A stretch of 64,000 bases of DNA from Symbiodinium natans (taxonomy: Eukaryota > Sar > Dinophyceae > Suessiales > Symbiodiniaceae): the NCBI GenBank assembly GCA_905221605.1, contig CAJNDS010000169.1, positions 863,001-927,000 of the forward strand, given 5' to 3'. The notes beneath the pieces are model-generated. The model was not told the origin of the DNA. It ran no database searches and saw nothing but the letters and a program-made list of their open reading frames with translations. This document shows positions 1 through 10,343 of this stretch, piece after piece. A program made the translations under genes and the position numbers. Within the stretch, counting starts at the first letter, position 1; every line of letters begins with the position of its first letter.

Positions 1-210
1 AGGCACCGTTTCTATTTCTAGGTTACTCTTGGGTCTAGATAATCGGGGTGGGGGGGGGGGGAGGGGCACCCCTCTTTTCAGAGACGCCCATATGGTACCG
101 AGTTTTCCTCTGATAGACCACCAAAAGCGAGGCTAGGCTGGGAAGACCAAAGTGCGAACAGTCAAAAACATTGGCCAGGATAGGATTGGCATGTTTCGAC
201 CACTAAACCC

Positions 211-306
211 TCAGCCCTAAACCCTAAACCCTAAACCCTAAACCCTAAACCCTAAACCCTAAACCCTAAACCCTAAACCCTAAACCCTAAACCCTAAACC
301 CTAAAC
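211..306. repeat. Telomere-type array, CCCTAAA orientation
   Basis: About 13 near-perfect heptamers inside unique DNA. Unique sequence flanks both sides, so this is an interstitial array, not a chromosome end. Confidence 0.97.
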
Positions 307-339
307 CTCTCAGAGGATTTGAAGGGGCAACCTTAGTTG

Positions 340-397
340 CCAGATGCTTTGCTCAGGCTTCTGCCTCCATGTCAATGGCCTCCTTGTCTCCGAAGAA
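340..397 (+). CDS. Candidate exon island
   Basis: It sits between a CCCTAAA array (211-306) and poly-G plus a TTTAGGG array (511-600). Acceptor GTTGCCAG and donor GTGAGT flank it. Frames read FAQASASMSMASLSPKKS or MLCSGFCLHVNGLLVSEEV. The position and donor are good; the frame is undecided and no family is recognised. Confidence 0.3.
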
Positions 398-510
398 GTC
401 GGTGAGTGTGGTCAGTGCGAGCGGCAGTTTTCCCGTCCTGTTTTGGGGGGCTGCTTTGTTTTGTTTGTTTGGGGGGGGGGGGGGGGGGGGGGGGGGAGAG
501 GGGCCCAAGG

Positions 511-600
511 TTTAGGGTTTAGGGTTTAGGGTTTAGGGTTTAGGGTTTAGGGTTTAGGGTTTAGGGTTTAGGGTTTAGGGTTTAGGGTTTAGGGTTTAGG
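511..600. repeat. Telomere-type array, TTTAGGG orientation
   Basis: Clean heptamers following a poly-G run of about 27 bases (470-496). With the CCCTAAA array at 699-787 it would close a hairpin around about 100 bases. Confidence 0.97.
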
Positions 601-800
601 GCAACCTTTTAGCGCCCTAAATCCTGACGGCTAGTTTGGAAGCTTTGCTTTGTGGTGCTCGCGTGTTGCAGTCCCCCCAATCGACCTACAGGGGACCCAA
701 ACCATAAGCCCTAAACCCTGAACCCTAAACCCCAAACCCTAAACCCCAAACCCCAAACCCCAAACCCTAAACCCTAAACCCTAAACCAAAATCACAAGAC

Positions 801-1960
801 CTTCAGGTTTCGGAGCTCTGCTCAATGGACGTTCCCTCAGGTTCCCCCGGTCCCTCCCCTCCTTTTTTAAGGGCCTCTGGCTCTTCGCATCTCTTTCGGA
901 GGATCAGGGGCGTCGTGTTTTGAGCAGGGCGCACAAGTTTCAAGCTACCGCGGTCGCAGGAACATAGTGAAGGGCTCCTGTGAGCAGCAGCGGTCCTGAA
1001 ACCCCAAAGCCACGAGAAGTCGCACCAAGCCCAAGCCCCCTTGCTCTGATCAGCAAGCCTCGTAAGCCCCATAACTCCAAACTTGCTTAAACATGAATAG
1101 ACCCCCTGAGCTTTTGCACCAGCTTTTGACAGGCTTCAAAGGGGGCAAGCTGCCAAAGCTGGAAGAGAGCCAGCGCTGTAACGAAGAGTGGGGGGGCCCT
1201 GATTGCACCGGGGTTTTAGGGGGGCATGTGGTTTTTTGAGGCTAGGGCCATCCGATGGTTTTACTACGGGTTTGCTTAAGGACCACCCGAAACAAGAACG
1301 ATTCTTCGTCATTATAAGGGTAATGCAAGGATGATTGTCCTTTTTTTCTGCTTTTTTTTTTGGTTGGTTGGGGGGGCGGGGGGGGGGGGGGGGGGGGGAG
1401 TTCTTAAGTTGAGCAAACTAAATAGTTGTGTAGGGCCTGGGGTCTGTTCAGGGTTTCGGGAAGTCCGGTTTCGGGGCTTCTTGTGGCTGAGCGCAGGCGT
1501 AGTTGGAGAGTGTCCGGGTAGCGTCGGGAGGGTTCAGGGTTTTGGGGGTTAAGGTCCCTAAACCCTAAACCCTAAACCCTAAACCTTAAACCTGGATCTC
1601 GCAGTGTATATGCCCTAAAGTCAAAATTCTACTGCATCAGTGGGCTTCGTAATTTGAAAGTGCATAGCGGTGATTCCCTAAACCCTAAACCCTCACCGCA
1701 ACCTCTTGCGCCAGAGAAGTAGAAGAACAAAGACCCACTCAAAACCCTGGACCAGGTCAAACACAAAGGGACCCGCCGAAAACTTGTCGGGATCCGATCC
1801 CTAAATTATTTCAATAGGCCCTATCAACCCTAAGTCCCAAACCGTAAGCCCTTTATGCAGGGCATATAACCCCAAGCCCTAAACCCCAAGCCTCATGTAC
1901 TTTTGGGGTGTAAGGACCCCTAGAATAAGGGGGATTCTGGATAAGCCATGATTTGTAGAA
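801..1960. other. Non-coding stretch
   Basis: Short CCCTAAA groups (1556-1587, 1677-1692), a family 3 end fragment (1272) and a poly-G run (1371-1399). I see no supported exon; the minus-strand frame at 803-1072 has no coding signature. Confidence 0.6.
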
Positions 1961-2040
1961 TCCCTAAACCCTAAACCCTAAACCCTTTTTCCCTAAACCC
2001 GAACCCCTTTTTCCCTAAACCCTAAACCCGAACCCAGGGC

Positions 2041-2105
2041 CGCTCTAGATTCGGTGGCCTCCACGTCAAGTATGTTGCCACAGGTGGAGCTGCTAGGCGG
2101 CATCG
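2041..2105 (+). CDS. Candidate exon island
   Basis: It lies between degenerate CCCTAAA repeats (1962-2035) and a TTTAGGG array (2122-2170). One frame reads LDSVASTSSMLPQVELLGGI followed by GTTGTC as donor. Supported only by position and composition. Confidence 0.25.
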
Positions 2106-3014
2106 AAGTTGTCTCTATGTCTTTAGGGTTTAGGGTTTGGGGTTTAGGGTTTAGGGTTTAGGGTTTAGGTAAAAAGGGATCCCCAGTCTCGGGTAAGGTT
2201 CCGGATATGGGTTTAAGACGCCAACTTAAGAACGCCCCTTATAAGTTGCACTAGGTCAACAGGGATGATAACGTGATTTGCGGAACTTCCTTCCATCGTG
2301 GGTGTCTGGATAGGGATCTATGCACGAAGCGATTGTCCACTGGAGAGTTGGACACATGGTAGACAAGTATTCTTACCTCAAGGATCCTATGTAATATTTA
2401 TTGAGGGCAGTGTCTTCAGCTTGCCCTGAAGCTAACCCAAACAGGAATTACGTTAGAGCCTTCAGGTAGCACCTTGTGCATGTGATGACTGAGAGTGTGA
2501 AGGATGGATAGACAGATAGGGATGAACTGGCTCTGACCGATTACATTGATGGACAAATACAACCTCCGCACATTCTTCAATCCACATGCTCGTCTCTTTT
2601 TCTGAGTAAGCACACTTTGTTGGCTGGATACTAGTTCCTTTCATGTTGTTCTCGGGGGGTCTGCTGGTGTGGCCAACCTCTGCAGCTGGCTTCCTCGCAA
2701 ATGCGGCAAAAACTGCGTATAGAGCGAGCCTCACAGGAGTTCGAAATGAAGACCTCAGGCCAAAATCCGACCATCATGACTGCTGCGCATATGCTCGCAG
2801 TGTTCACTCCGAACGCAAATGACAACCTCCGTCAAGTTGCTGCTTGAAGGGGCTCAAGGGTTTTGGGCTTAGAGCATACTCCAAGGACTCTTATTCTATG
2901 GTTTTTGGAGGCCTGATTAAATTATGACAGGTTTGTGGGCCTAAGAGGGTACCCTAGAACCCTACAACCCTAAAACCCGAAATCCTAAACCATAACCCTA
3001 AACCCTAGCCTGTT

Positions 3015-3100
3015 ATGGCCGACACAAGGCCTGCAGCGGAGAAGCGAGATAGTCAATCGGCGTCGGCGGATGCCGTGTCGAATGCGCACCCTTGCTGCAG
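3015..3100 (+). CDS. Candidate exon with possible start codon
   Basis: ATG opens MADTRPAAEKRDSQSASADA and then VSNAHPCC with coding-like third positions, ending at CTGCAG|GATCAG (GA donor). CCCTAAA-type repeats (2955-3010) are immediately upstream. The Ala/Ser-rich, probably disordered sequence gives no family. Confidence 0.35.
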
Positions 3101-3820
3101 GATCAGCCTTGTGGACCACACTAAACCTGAACCCTAAGCCCTATCAACCCCATAATCCCTATAAACCCTATAGTCCACAAGGAGTGGGAAAGTGCGCAGA
3201 AGCCTTACCCCTAACACGTATGCCCGACACTCAGGCCAGTACAGTCAGTTCTGCAGGAAGGTCGGCCAGAATGCGGATGGCCTGTAGAGGTTGAACCCCA
3301 AGCCCAAAACCCTGAATCCAAATCCGTAAAGCCGTTAGAAACCCTAAACCCTGCACCCTAAGCTCCCTAAACCCCAAACCCTGCACCCTAAACCCTAAAC
3401 CCTAAGCCCTAAACCCTATACCCCTAAACCCCTAAACCCTGCACCCTAAGCCGCATCTGAAGCCTCTGTTTAAGTGTTGGAGTTTCTCCAGAACTTCATT
3501 CATTCGACGCGATCTACACCCCATGGGCATCTCTACAAGTAGGGGGGGGGCCCCTTAGCTGATCGGAAGAGGGAGCGGCTTCCATGTGGCTAGGGATTTT
3601 CCGGTTTTTTTTTCGGGTTTTAGGGTTTCAGGGTTTGGGAATTAGGGTTTTAGGGTTTTGAAATTTGGGGACCCTAAACCCTAAACCCTAAACCCTAAAC
3701 CCTAAACCCTAAGTGTAAGCCTTAAACCCTAAACCCTATAACCCTAAACCCTATAACCCTAAACCTTATAACCCTAATTAGTGAGGTTCCTATAAGCAGA
3801 TAGTAGTTTTCTCGCTCATC

Positions 3821-3944
3821 TACAGGGTGGGGCCCCCTTACTATACTAACTGTAGTTAAGGGACTTATAACCTAACTTAGGGTCCTTATAACCCAATTTA
3901 GGGCCCTTATAACTCTACTTATAACTAGGGGGCCCCACCCTGTA
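3821..3944. mobile_element. Foldback element, family 2
   Basis: An 18-bp inverted repeat (TACAGGGTGGGGCCCCCT) encloses AT-rich DNA with repeated CCTTATAAC. A second copy is at 21620-21734; fragments at about 3539-3560 and 37235-37260. Confidence 0.85.
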
Positions 3945-3953
3945 AGCTCCCAG

Positions 3954-4018
3954 CTGCTCAGGCTGCGCAGCGACTCCAACCGCAGCGCAGCCTCCAAGAA
4001 GCATGGCGCAGAACGCGG
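3954..4018 (+). CDS. Candidate exon island
   Basis: Acceptor CTCCCAG. The frame reads LLRLRSDSNRSAASKKHGAE with strongly C/G third positions. The donor is the first GT of a long TTTAGGG array (4019-4170). A foldback element (3821-3944) ends nine bases upstream, and CCCTAAA repeats lie beyond it. Confidence 0.4.
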
Positions 4019-4170
4019 GTTTAGGGTTTAGGGTTTAGGGTTTAGGGTTTAGGGCTTAGGGTTTGGGGTTTAGGGTTTAGGGTTTAGGGTTTGGGGTTTG
4101 GGGTTTAGGGTTTAGGGTTTTGGGTTTAGGGTTTAGGGTTTAGGGTTTAGCCCTCAGGGTTGAGGGTTTA
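4017..4170. repeat. TTTAGGG array starting at an exon end
   Basis: More than 20 heptamers, some TTTGGGG, beginning at the donor of the candidate exon 3954-4018. Confidence 0.95.
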
Positions 4171-4890
4171 GGTACCTGCTGGGATGGGCTGCAAGGCCTC
4201 GCAATCTCCATGTTCGAGAAAGGGCATTGCCTTTGGGTTTACAAGGCTTCAACGATTTTACTTTCTGCGCAAGCAGAGCATCGCCGTGTAACCCCTGCAC
4301 CTTCCGAAAAATAAACAGTCACTCACCGAAGGAATTCCCCTTTTTGGGGTGTATAGGTTAATCTCGGTTGCAGGTCACAGCATGCAGCCTGGGGCTCGCA
4401 TGTCAGGGGCTCGCATGTCAGGGTGCTCCAAACGTTGTAGTCTTGACGTCCTCTGGGAGCGCTTTTGGGGTGATCTTGGAATGAGGGTTTAGGGTGTAGA
4501 GGGGTCCAGGTACCCATATAGTACTTAGTAGCCCAGTGGTACCCTTTTCCTTTTTTTTTGGGTATGGGTTCCCTTAGAAAGTAACCAACCCCCAAAAAAG
4601 GGTGCCCTTATTACCCTTATTACAATATGGTTAATGGGCTACTGGGAGTAGATACTCAGAACTGCCTTCGGGCCGAAGTATATCGTATGCAAGGCTGCCT
4701 GGCACTTTGTTTGGGTCGAGATCCTAAACCTCTGAACCCTAAGTCTAGACCATACACACTACACTTCTGAAAATCCTTATCCCGAAGCTTCTAACTCCAA
4801 AGCCCTAAACCCCAAACCCGAATCCCTACCCCCTCAACCCTAAACCCTAAACCCTAAACCCTAAACCCTAAACCCCTCTTGTGAAGGAAG

Positions 4891-4975
4891 TCAACGGAGC
4901 CCACTGCTCCTGCAGCGCCCAGCTCGAGTTCATCCTTTGCCAGCAGGCTGATGCCTTCCTTCCTACGCAAGGCCG
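4891..4975 (+). CDS. Candidate exon island
   Basis: It is flanked by CCCTAAA (4827-4877) and TTTAGGG (4985-5062) arrays. Acceptor GAAGGAAG and GT donor GTCAAG. One frame reads STEPTAPAAPSSSSSFASRL and then MPSFLRKA; a second frame (VNGAHCSCSAQLEF...) is also open. No family recognised. Confidence 0.38.
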
Positions 4976-4984
4976 GTCAAGTTG

Positions 4985-5062
4985 GGGTTTAGGGTTTAGG
5001 GTTTAGGGTTTACGGTTTAGGGTTTAGGGTTTACGGTTTAGGGTTTAGGGTTTAGGGTCTTG
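4985..5062. repeat. TTTAGGG array with TTTACGG variants
   Basis: Heptamers including repeated TTTACGG units, just downstream of the candidate exon 4891-4975. Confidence 0.95.
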
Positions 5063-5739
5063 GTTGCATTAGCAAGGCCTGTCACATCCTTTCCCAACCT
5101 TTCAAGAGGGTTTAGGGTTCGGGTTGAGGGCAAGTAGAGGGTGCTGGAAAAGAAGACAAGAATTCAGTCGCAGTTCCTGCTTGCTTTTAGGGTATACGGA
5201 AGTGTAAAATTTACGGCGAGCTTGTGCTGACATTTCTTGATGTCTTGAAGGGGTTATGGGGTGCAGGGTTTGGAGTTCAGGTTTGATGACTTCCAAGTGG
5301 AGACCGACTGAGGGTTGAACCAGACTAACCCTCAACCCTAAACCCCAAACCCCAAACCCTAAACCCTAAACCCTAAACCCTCCTTGTGCATGACGGTTGC
5401 CGAAGATGCGGCCATGCGAGCTGCCCCGACCGCCCACCCGCGAACGCACCGCTAAACCCAAGAAGCCCTAAAAACCCCCGAAGCCCGAACCCTAACCCGA
5501 AACCCCCAATCCCTGGACCTTCAACTTCCGCTGAGAGCCAGGATTTTGCAAATCAAACCTGAACCACAATTTTTACTGGTCCTCAGGTATAGGGATTCGG
5601 GAATTGCCCGCCGCGTCCTCTCAGGGATGCTTTAGCAGAGGAGAGCAAAAGGTGCTTAATTCCCCCGAACTCCCTAGTGCCCTAACCCTAAACCCTACAC
5701 CCTGAGCCTTAGCCTAAAGCTTCGCCCCGTTCTGTGGCA

Positions 5740-5808
5740 GTCGCGGGCTCCCTCCAAGGGGTCGGAGGCACGGAGCTCTGATGTCTGCAGCTGTGTGCTG
5801 ATGACTCG
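5740..5808 (+). CDS. Candidate exon
   Basis: Acceptor CTGTGGCAG and donor GTAGAG flank a frame reading SRAPSKGSEARSSDVCSCVL and then MTR. No family recognised. Confidence 0.28.
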
Positions 5809-6130
5809 GGTAGAGGATTGTGCGGGGTGCTCGGGGCTTCGGGCTTAGGATAGGATGCAGAGTAGGATTCTTTGACCCTGGTTTGCTGAGGGCATATGAA
5901 TGTCCGACTGCATGTAGACGTAGAGCCTCAACCCCCAAACCTTTTCGTGGAGTCGAGCATCATCCAAAGGGCCCGAGACAGCCTAAACCCAACCCCCCAC
6001 CCTCAACCTCCAAGTCTGAGTACCTCAACCCAAACCCTAAACGTCAACCCAGACTCCCCTGCGCTCCCCACATGAGTCGAACTGGAAGAAGCAAGACCAA
6101 CACCCTTTGGCCCCTCTTCTTTTCTAGTAA

Positions 6131-6214
6131 TTGCTTAAGAACCCCAAAAATGTAAAATGTTCTTCCTTGCAAGTGCAACATTGGGATAAGTGTTTTTTTG
6201 GGGTTCTTAAGCAA
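6131..6214. mobile_element. Foldback element, family 3 (perfect 20-bp ends)
   Basis: TTGCTTAAGAACCCCAAAAA at the left is exactly inverted at the right. Eighty-four bases, no coding capacity. Related left ends occur at 1272, 8664, 24516 and 27366. Confidence 0.88.
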
Positions 6215-6527
6215 AATAGTTCTTTTTGCTTCTCTCTACACTTCAGGTCTTAAGAATGTCGAACACCGCGGTCGATGAGCCATGAGCCTTCTAGAAGCCC
6301 CTCAGTGAGTCCTAAAGCTCCAGTGAGTCCTAAAGCTCCGTCGTTTAGGGTTTAGGCTTAGGTTTAGGCTTAGGGTTAGGCTTAGGGGTTAGGGTTTGGG
6401 GTTTGAGCTTTATAGGGTGACATGATTGGCAAGACAACTTCGGCGTCTGAGTTGAAGCTTCAGAGCGCATGGACAAACCAGGCTCAAGAGGGATGGCTTA
6501 GGGGTTTAGGGAATTCTGGTCGTGCAG

Positions 6528-6620
6528 GTTGGCAAATCGTCCACAGACGCAGGAGACAACGTGACGGATGCTTCTCGACACAAAATCTCTTGGGTCGGGA
6601 GAGCTGCGAGAATTTCGCAG
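6528..6620 (+). CDS. Candidate exon
   Basis: Acceptor CGTGCAG. The frame reads VGKSSTDAGDNVTDASRHKI and then SWVGRAARISQ. The 3' boundary is unclear, as a G-rich stretch follows. Confidence 0.3.
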
Positions 6621-7290
6621 GGGAAGAAGGGGGGGGGACACCCCAAACGCCCTCACTTACATGGCTCAGACCCTGCACGTATATTAAGGCTTATGATCCG
6701 CAAAGGCAGCATATGGAGCCTCTGAAAAGCCCCTAAACAGAAGCTAAGTCTTATATTCGTTCCCAGAATCTACTTCCTCCCCCTAACATCAAGAATTGCA
6801 ACCTGCTGATTTAGGGTTCCGCGAAACGGGGGCGGAACGGGCTTGAATATGCCTTAAGCCTCAAACACTAAACGACAAACCCCAAGCCCTTAAAACTCTT
6901 AAGCCACATAAGGCTCGCAAAGAGAGCCCTTAAACCCTTCAAAGACCCTGAAAGCACCCTTGGCACCGCTTTAAGATCCTTAGCGCTTTCAAACCCTTAA
7001 AGTAAAGCCCTCACTCAGCCCAGCCACAAGCAACAACCCTAAACCCTAAAAGAAGCCCTTGAAGCCCGAACAACCCTTAAAGCCTTCTGAGCCCTTGAAG
7101 CCCGTAAAGCCCTTAACAGCCCAAAAAACCCTCAAGGCCCTTAAAGCCCCCAAAAACCCTTAACGCCGTCTTAAAACCCTTAAACAGCCCCCAAAAGCCC
7201 TCTTCAACGTCCCCTTAGCAACCGTCTTAAAACCCTTAAGCAGCCCTCAAAAAGCCCTCTTCAACGTCCCCTTATAGCAACCCCTTGCAG

Positions 7291-7350
7291 AGGTGAACTC
7301 GTCGTCACCAGCCACCAGCTCCCAGGATGCGGTTGCCGAGGCCAGGATCG
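7291..7350 (+). CDS. Candidate exon island before the TTTGGGGG array
   Basis: Acceptor CCTTGCAG. The frame reads VNSSSPATSSQDAVAEARIA with coding-like third positions. The region immediately downstream turns into G-runs and the TTTGGGGG array. The long Gly/Trp/Phe/Leu frames that begin here are translations of that repeat, not protein. Confidence 0.38.
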
Positions 7351-7369
7351 CGGGGGTGGGGGGGGGGGG

Positions 7370-7760
7370 GTTGGGGGGTTGGGGTTTGGGGGTTTTGGGG
7401 GTTGTGGGGGTTTGGGGTTTTGGGTGTTTGGGGTTTGGTGGTTTGGGGGTTTGGGGGGTTTGGGGTTTGGTGGGTTTGGGGTTTGGGGGTGTGGGGGTTT
7501 GGGGTTTTGGGCGGTTTGGGGGTTTGGGGGTTTGGGGGTTTGGGGCTTTGGGGGTTTGGGGGTTCGGGGGTTTGGGGGTTTGGGGGTTTGGGGGTTTGGG
7601 GGTTTGGGGGTTTGGGGGTTTGGGGGTTTGGGGGTTTGGGGGTTTGGGGGTTTGGGGGTTTAGGGTTTTAGGTTTAAATAGGGTTTAGGGTTTAGGGTAT
7701 CGGGTTTAGGGTTTAGGGTTTAAATAGGGTTTAGGGTTTTCGGTTTCGGGTTTCGGGTTT
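7370..7760. repeat. TTTGGGGG array passing into TTTAGGG
   Basis: An octamer array of TTTGGGGG (about 7440-7660) merges into TTTAGGG and TTTAAATAGGG units. The uniform variant suggests local expansion. Confidence 0.95.
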
Positions 7761-7938
7761 AGGGAGGGAAGGGGTGTTAGGGGGGGGGGGGTGTTGGGTT
7801 GTAGGGTTTGGGGGGTTCTCGTACAACCAAGGGTACAACCTTAGGACTAGTAGGATTAAGGGTTTATAGGGCTTACAGGCTTTTTGGTTTGGGGTTCGGT
7901 TGGGGGCTTGCGTTCAGGTTGTGATCCCTCAATTTCAG

Positions 7939-8007
7939 GGCGAGGTTCCTATACTCGTGACGCCCTTGACTTGCGAATCTGCGAATGTGAACAACACCAG
8001 CCGCTCG
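7939..8007 (+). CDS. Candidate exon
   Basis: Acceptor AATTTCAG and GT donor GTAATC enclose exactly 23 codons reading GEVPILVTPLTCESANVNNT and then SRS. It joins the next candidate (8531-8590) in phase 0. Unknown family. Confidence 0.4.
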
Positions 8008-8091
8008 GTAATCGCTTCAGAAACGGGCAATCCCAAACAGTGTTGCTAGTTCTCTTGCCGGCAGGGGAGGCTTTAGGGTCTGTCGGTGTTA

Positions 8092-8180
8092 TTTTGAGAT
8101 GTTCCCCCTTATACGAACAGTCCTTAGTAGGGATTGCAACAGAGGGTACTAGAATCCCTATTAAGGAGCTTAGTACCCTT
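8092..8180. mobile_element. Foldback element, family 1, decayed copy
   Basis: The left end TTTGAGATGTTCCCCCTTAT and the internal CAGTCCTTAGTAGG match the family; the right end is diverged. Confidence 0.6.
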
Positions 8181-8205
8181 AGAATCTCCAGCCCTGGGAG
8201 GCTGA

Positions 8206-8518
8206 ACCCTAAACCCTAAACCCTAAACCCTAAACGCTAAACCCCCTAAACCCCCTAAACCCCCTAAACCCCCTAAACCCCCTAAACCCCTTAAACCCCC
8301 TAAACCCCCTAAACCCCCTAAACCCCCTAAACCCCCTAAACCCTCTAAACCCTTTAAACCCTAAACCCTAAACCCTAAACCCTAAACCCTAAACCCTAAA
8401 CCCTAAGCCCTAAACCCTAAACCCTAAACCCTAAACCCTAAACCCTAAACCCTAAACCCTAAGCCCTAAACCCTAAACCCTAAACCCTAAACCCTAAACC
8501 CTAAACCCTAAACCCTAC
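8206..8518. repeat. CCCTAAA / CCCCCTAAA array
   Basis: About 310 bp: CCCTAAA, then a block of CCCCCTAAA nonamers (8239-8345), then CCCTAAA with regularly placed CCCTAAG units. It ends 12 bases before a candidate exon. Confidence 0.97.
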
Positions 8519-8530
8519 CCTCCACGGGAG

Positions 8531-8590
8531 GCTGAAGAGCCGACCCCCACCTTGAGACAGCTGCAGCAGGGAGGTCAAGGCCAACGCCAG
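8531..8590 (+). CDS. Candidate exon island
   Basis: It follows directly on a 300-bp CCCTAAA array. Acceptor CACGGGAG and GT donor GTTCCG enclose 20 codons reading AEEPTPTLRQLQQGGQGQRQ, phase 0 at both ends. Confidence 0.4.
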
Positions 8591-8663
8591 GTTCCGATCG
8601 CTGCCTGGCCCAGTACTGGGGTGCCGTCCGTGACTTTGGGGCTTGATGGCTTATCGACTATTT

Positions 8664-8775
8664 GCTTAAGAACCCCCCCCCCAAAAAAAAAAAAAAAACA
8701 TTTTCTTATTAAACTTTCCCCTCCCCAACACAGTAAATCGAATGAACCCTTTCTAGAATGCAGGATTCTTAAGTG
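8664..8775. mobile_element. Decayed family 3 foldback element
   Basis: Left end TTGCTTAAGAACCCC runs into poly-C and poly-A; the right end GGATTCTTAAGTGGGG is partly inverted. A polypyrimidine (CCCCTT) tract follows (8810-8915). Confidence 0.55.
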
Positions 8776-9670
8776 GGGTTTCAACATCCCCCTGCCACGG
8801 CTTCCCCCGCCCCCCTCACCTTCCCCCCCTTCCCCCCTTCCCCCCCTTCCCCCCTTCCCCCCTTCCCTCCCCCCTTTCCCCCTTCCGCCCTCCCCCTTCC
8901 CACCCTTCCCCCTGCCCCACCCCGTCTGTTTTGGGGGCCATTCTTGGCCCGAAGCCCCACTGTAAGCCCCGTGCATGGTATTTACATGGTCCCAACGTGC
9001 CCTTCTTGAAAGGGTTCTGAAGTATGGGCCCTTGGTTTTGCAGGGTATATAAGGGGTGCACAAGTGATCCCATTCAAATACTAGGGGACCATGGATCTAC
9101 CCTAGCTAAAGTTGCGTCCTGGGCATTTGTCAAAAGCACAGACAAGGTGGGTTTCAGGGGTTTTGTGATAAGGCTTGGGGCAGAGAGCTAACAGGCTCAG
9201 GGACTGGTTCAGGCACACATGGGAGGTAACTTCACACAGACAGCACATGAGCGTGAAGATCGAATTCGCAAAAAGAGTAGCTGGCAAACCCCTAAACGTC
9301 ACCCCACGGGAACAACAAAAAACACGGGAACCGCGTGGCAATCAGATGCGATCTGAGTGCCACTAGAAGTTCCGGCATTGGGAGTTGATTTACACCTTAA
9401 ACTCTAAAGCCCCCGGACCTATTTCTTGTTCGCAAGCGTATCTGAGATATAGAAAGCCCCGTCGAGCACGTCTCAGGCATTCACTAGGATTAATAGAGAT
9501 CTCAAAAAAGACGTTGAGTGTTAATCAGACCTAATTCCTGATCGGCATATGCAGGTTTCCGAAAATGGCCGTGTGGTAGTCCTCCTAAGAACCATTTTGC
9601 TGGCAGATCATTAGGATGGAAAGCCTTTCTCACAGAAACCATAAACCCTAAACCCTGCTTCACACCAAGT

Positions 9671-9765
9671 CTGCGCACAAGTGTGCCACCGACTACTCTG
9701 CATCTTCGCTGGTGAACGGAGACAACACCCCCGACTTGGCGCTTGGCCAGCATTTTGCAGAGAGT
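9671..9765 (+). CDS. Candidate exon
   Basis: After CACCAAG the frame reads SAHKCATDYSASSLVNGDNT and then PDLALGQHFAES with coding-like third positions. It is in phase with the two preceding candidates. The 3' end is not defined. Confidence 0.32.
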
Positions 9766-10221
9766 ATGTGCAAGAGTCCAGAAACCACTAGGCAGGCGAT
9801 CTTAGGGGTCTCTCCCCGCCCATATCTTTGTCACACCCCCTAAGCCCGAAGCCCTACACCCTAAGCCCTAAGCCCTAAACCCTATACATACAACACATTC
9901 AAGTTCCGGTTCCCTAGCAGCGGGTGAGTTTAGGGTATTTTCAGAGGACTGACCATATCACCTACACGGCATTTGCGCAGCCGATGCTACCGGCCGGCTC
10001 TACTTGGCTACACGTGCATCCCTAAACCCTAAACCCGAAACCCTAAACCCTAAACCCTAAGCCCTAAACCCCTGAAAACGCGGTCTCCGAAGCTCCTGGG
10101 AGCCCCCCCAGCACTGAACCGAAACTCTTTGACCTCCGGGGTTTTGGGGAAGTTCGGGGAACCCCTGAAACCCCTAAATCTCCTCTAGAGCCCCTAAAGA
10201 AAGCTCGCAAGCCCCCCCAAG

Positions 10222-10343
10222 ATGGACACATGCCCCAGAGCTGGTTTGGGGGAGCAGCAACCATGTGGCCCCAAGATGGCTGAGGACATGGTTGACTTGC
10301 AGAGGCATCAGGAGGAACTTTGGGCCCCCAGCACCGAGGCAAG
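10222..10343 (+). CDS. Candidate exon
   Basis: The frame reads MDTCPRAGLGEQQPCGPKMA and then EDMVDLQRHQEELWAPSTEA, ending at AAGG|GTTGAG. A CCCTAAA array (10020-10074) lies upstream. The acidic, helical second half looks coding; family unknown. Confidence 0.3.

Noticed and set aside
211-306. Window start as a true chromosome end
   Set aside because: Unique DNA lies to the left of the array, and dozens of similar arrays are spread through the window in both orientations.
7293-7688. Three overlapping long open frames rich in Gly, Trp, Phe and Leu
   Set aside because: They are translations of the TTTGGGGG array, open in all three frames because the unit contains no stop codon in any frame.
8575-9063. 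Minus-strand 162-codon Gly/Arg/Lys-rich frame and plus-strand Pro-rich frames
   Set aside because: They come from the CCCCTT polypyrimidine tract (8810-8915) and poly-C/poly-A runs of a decayed foldback element.
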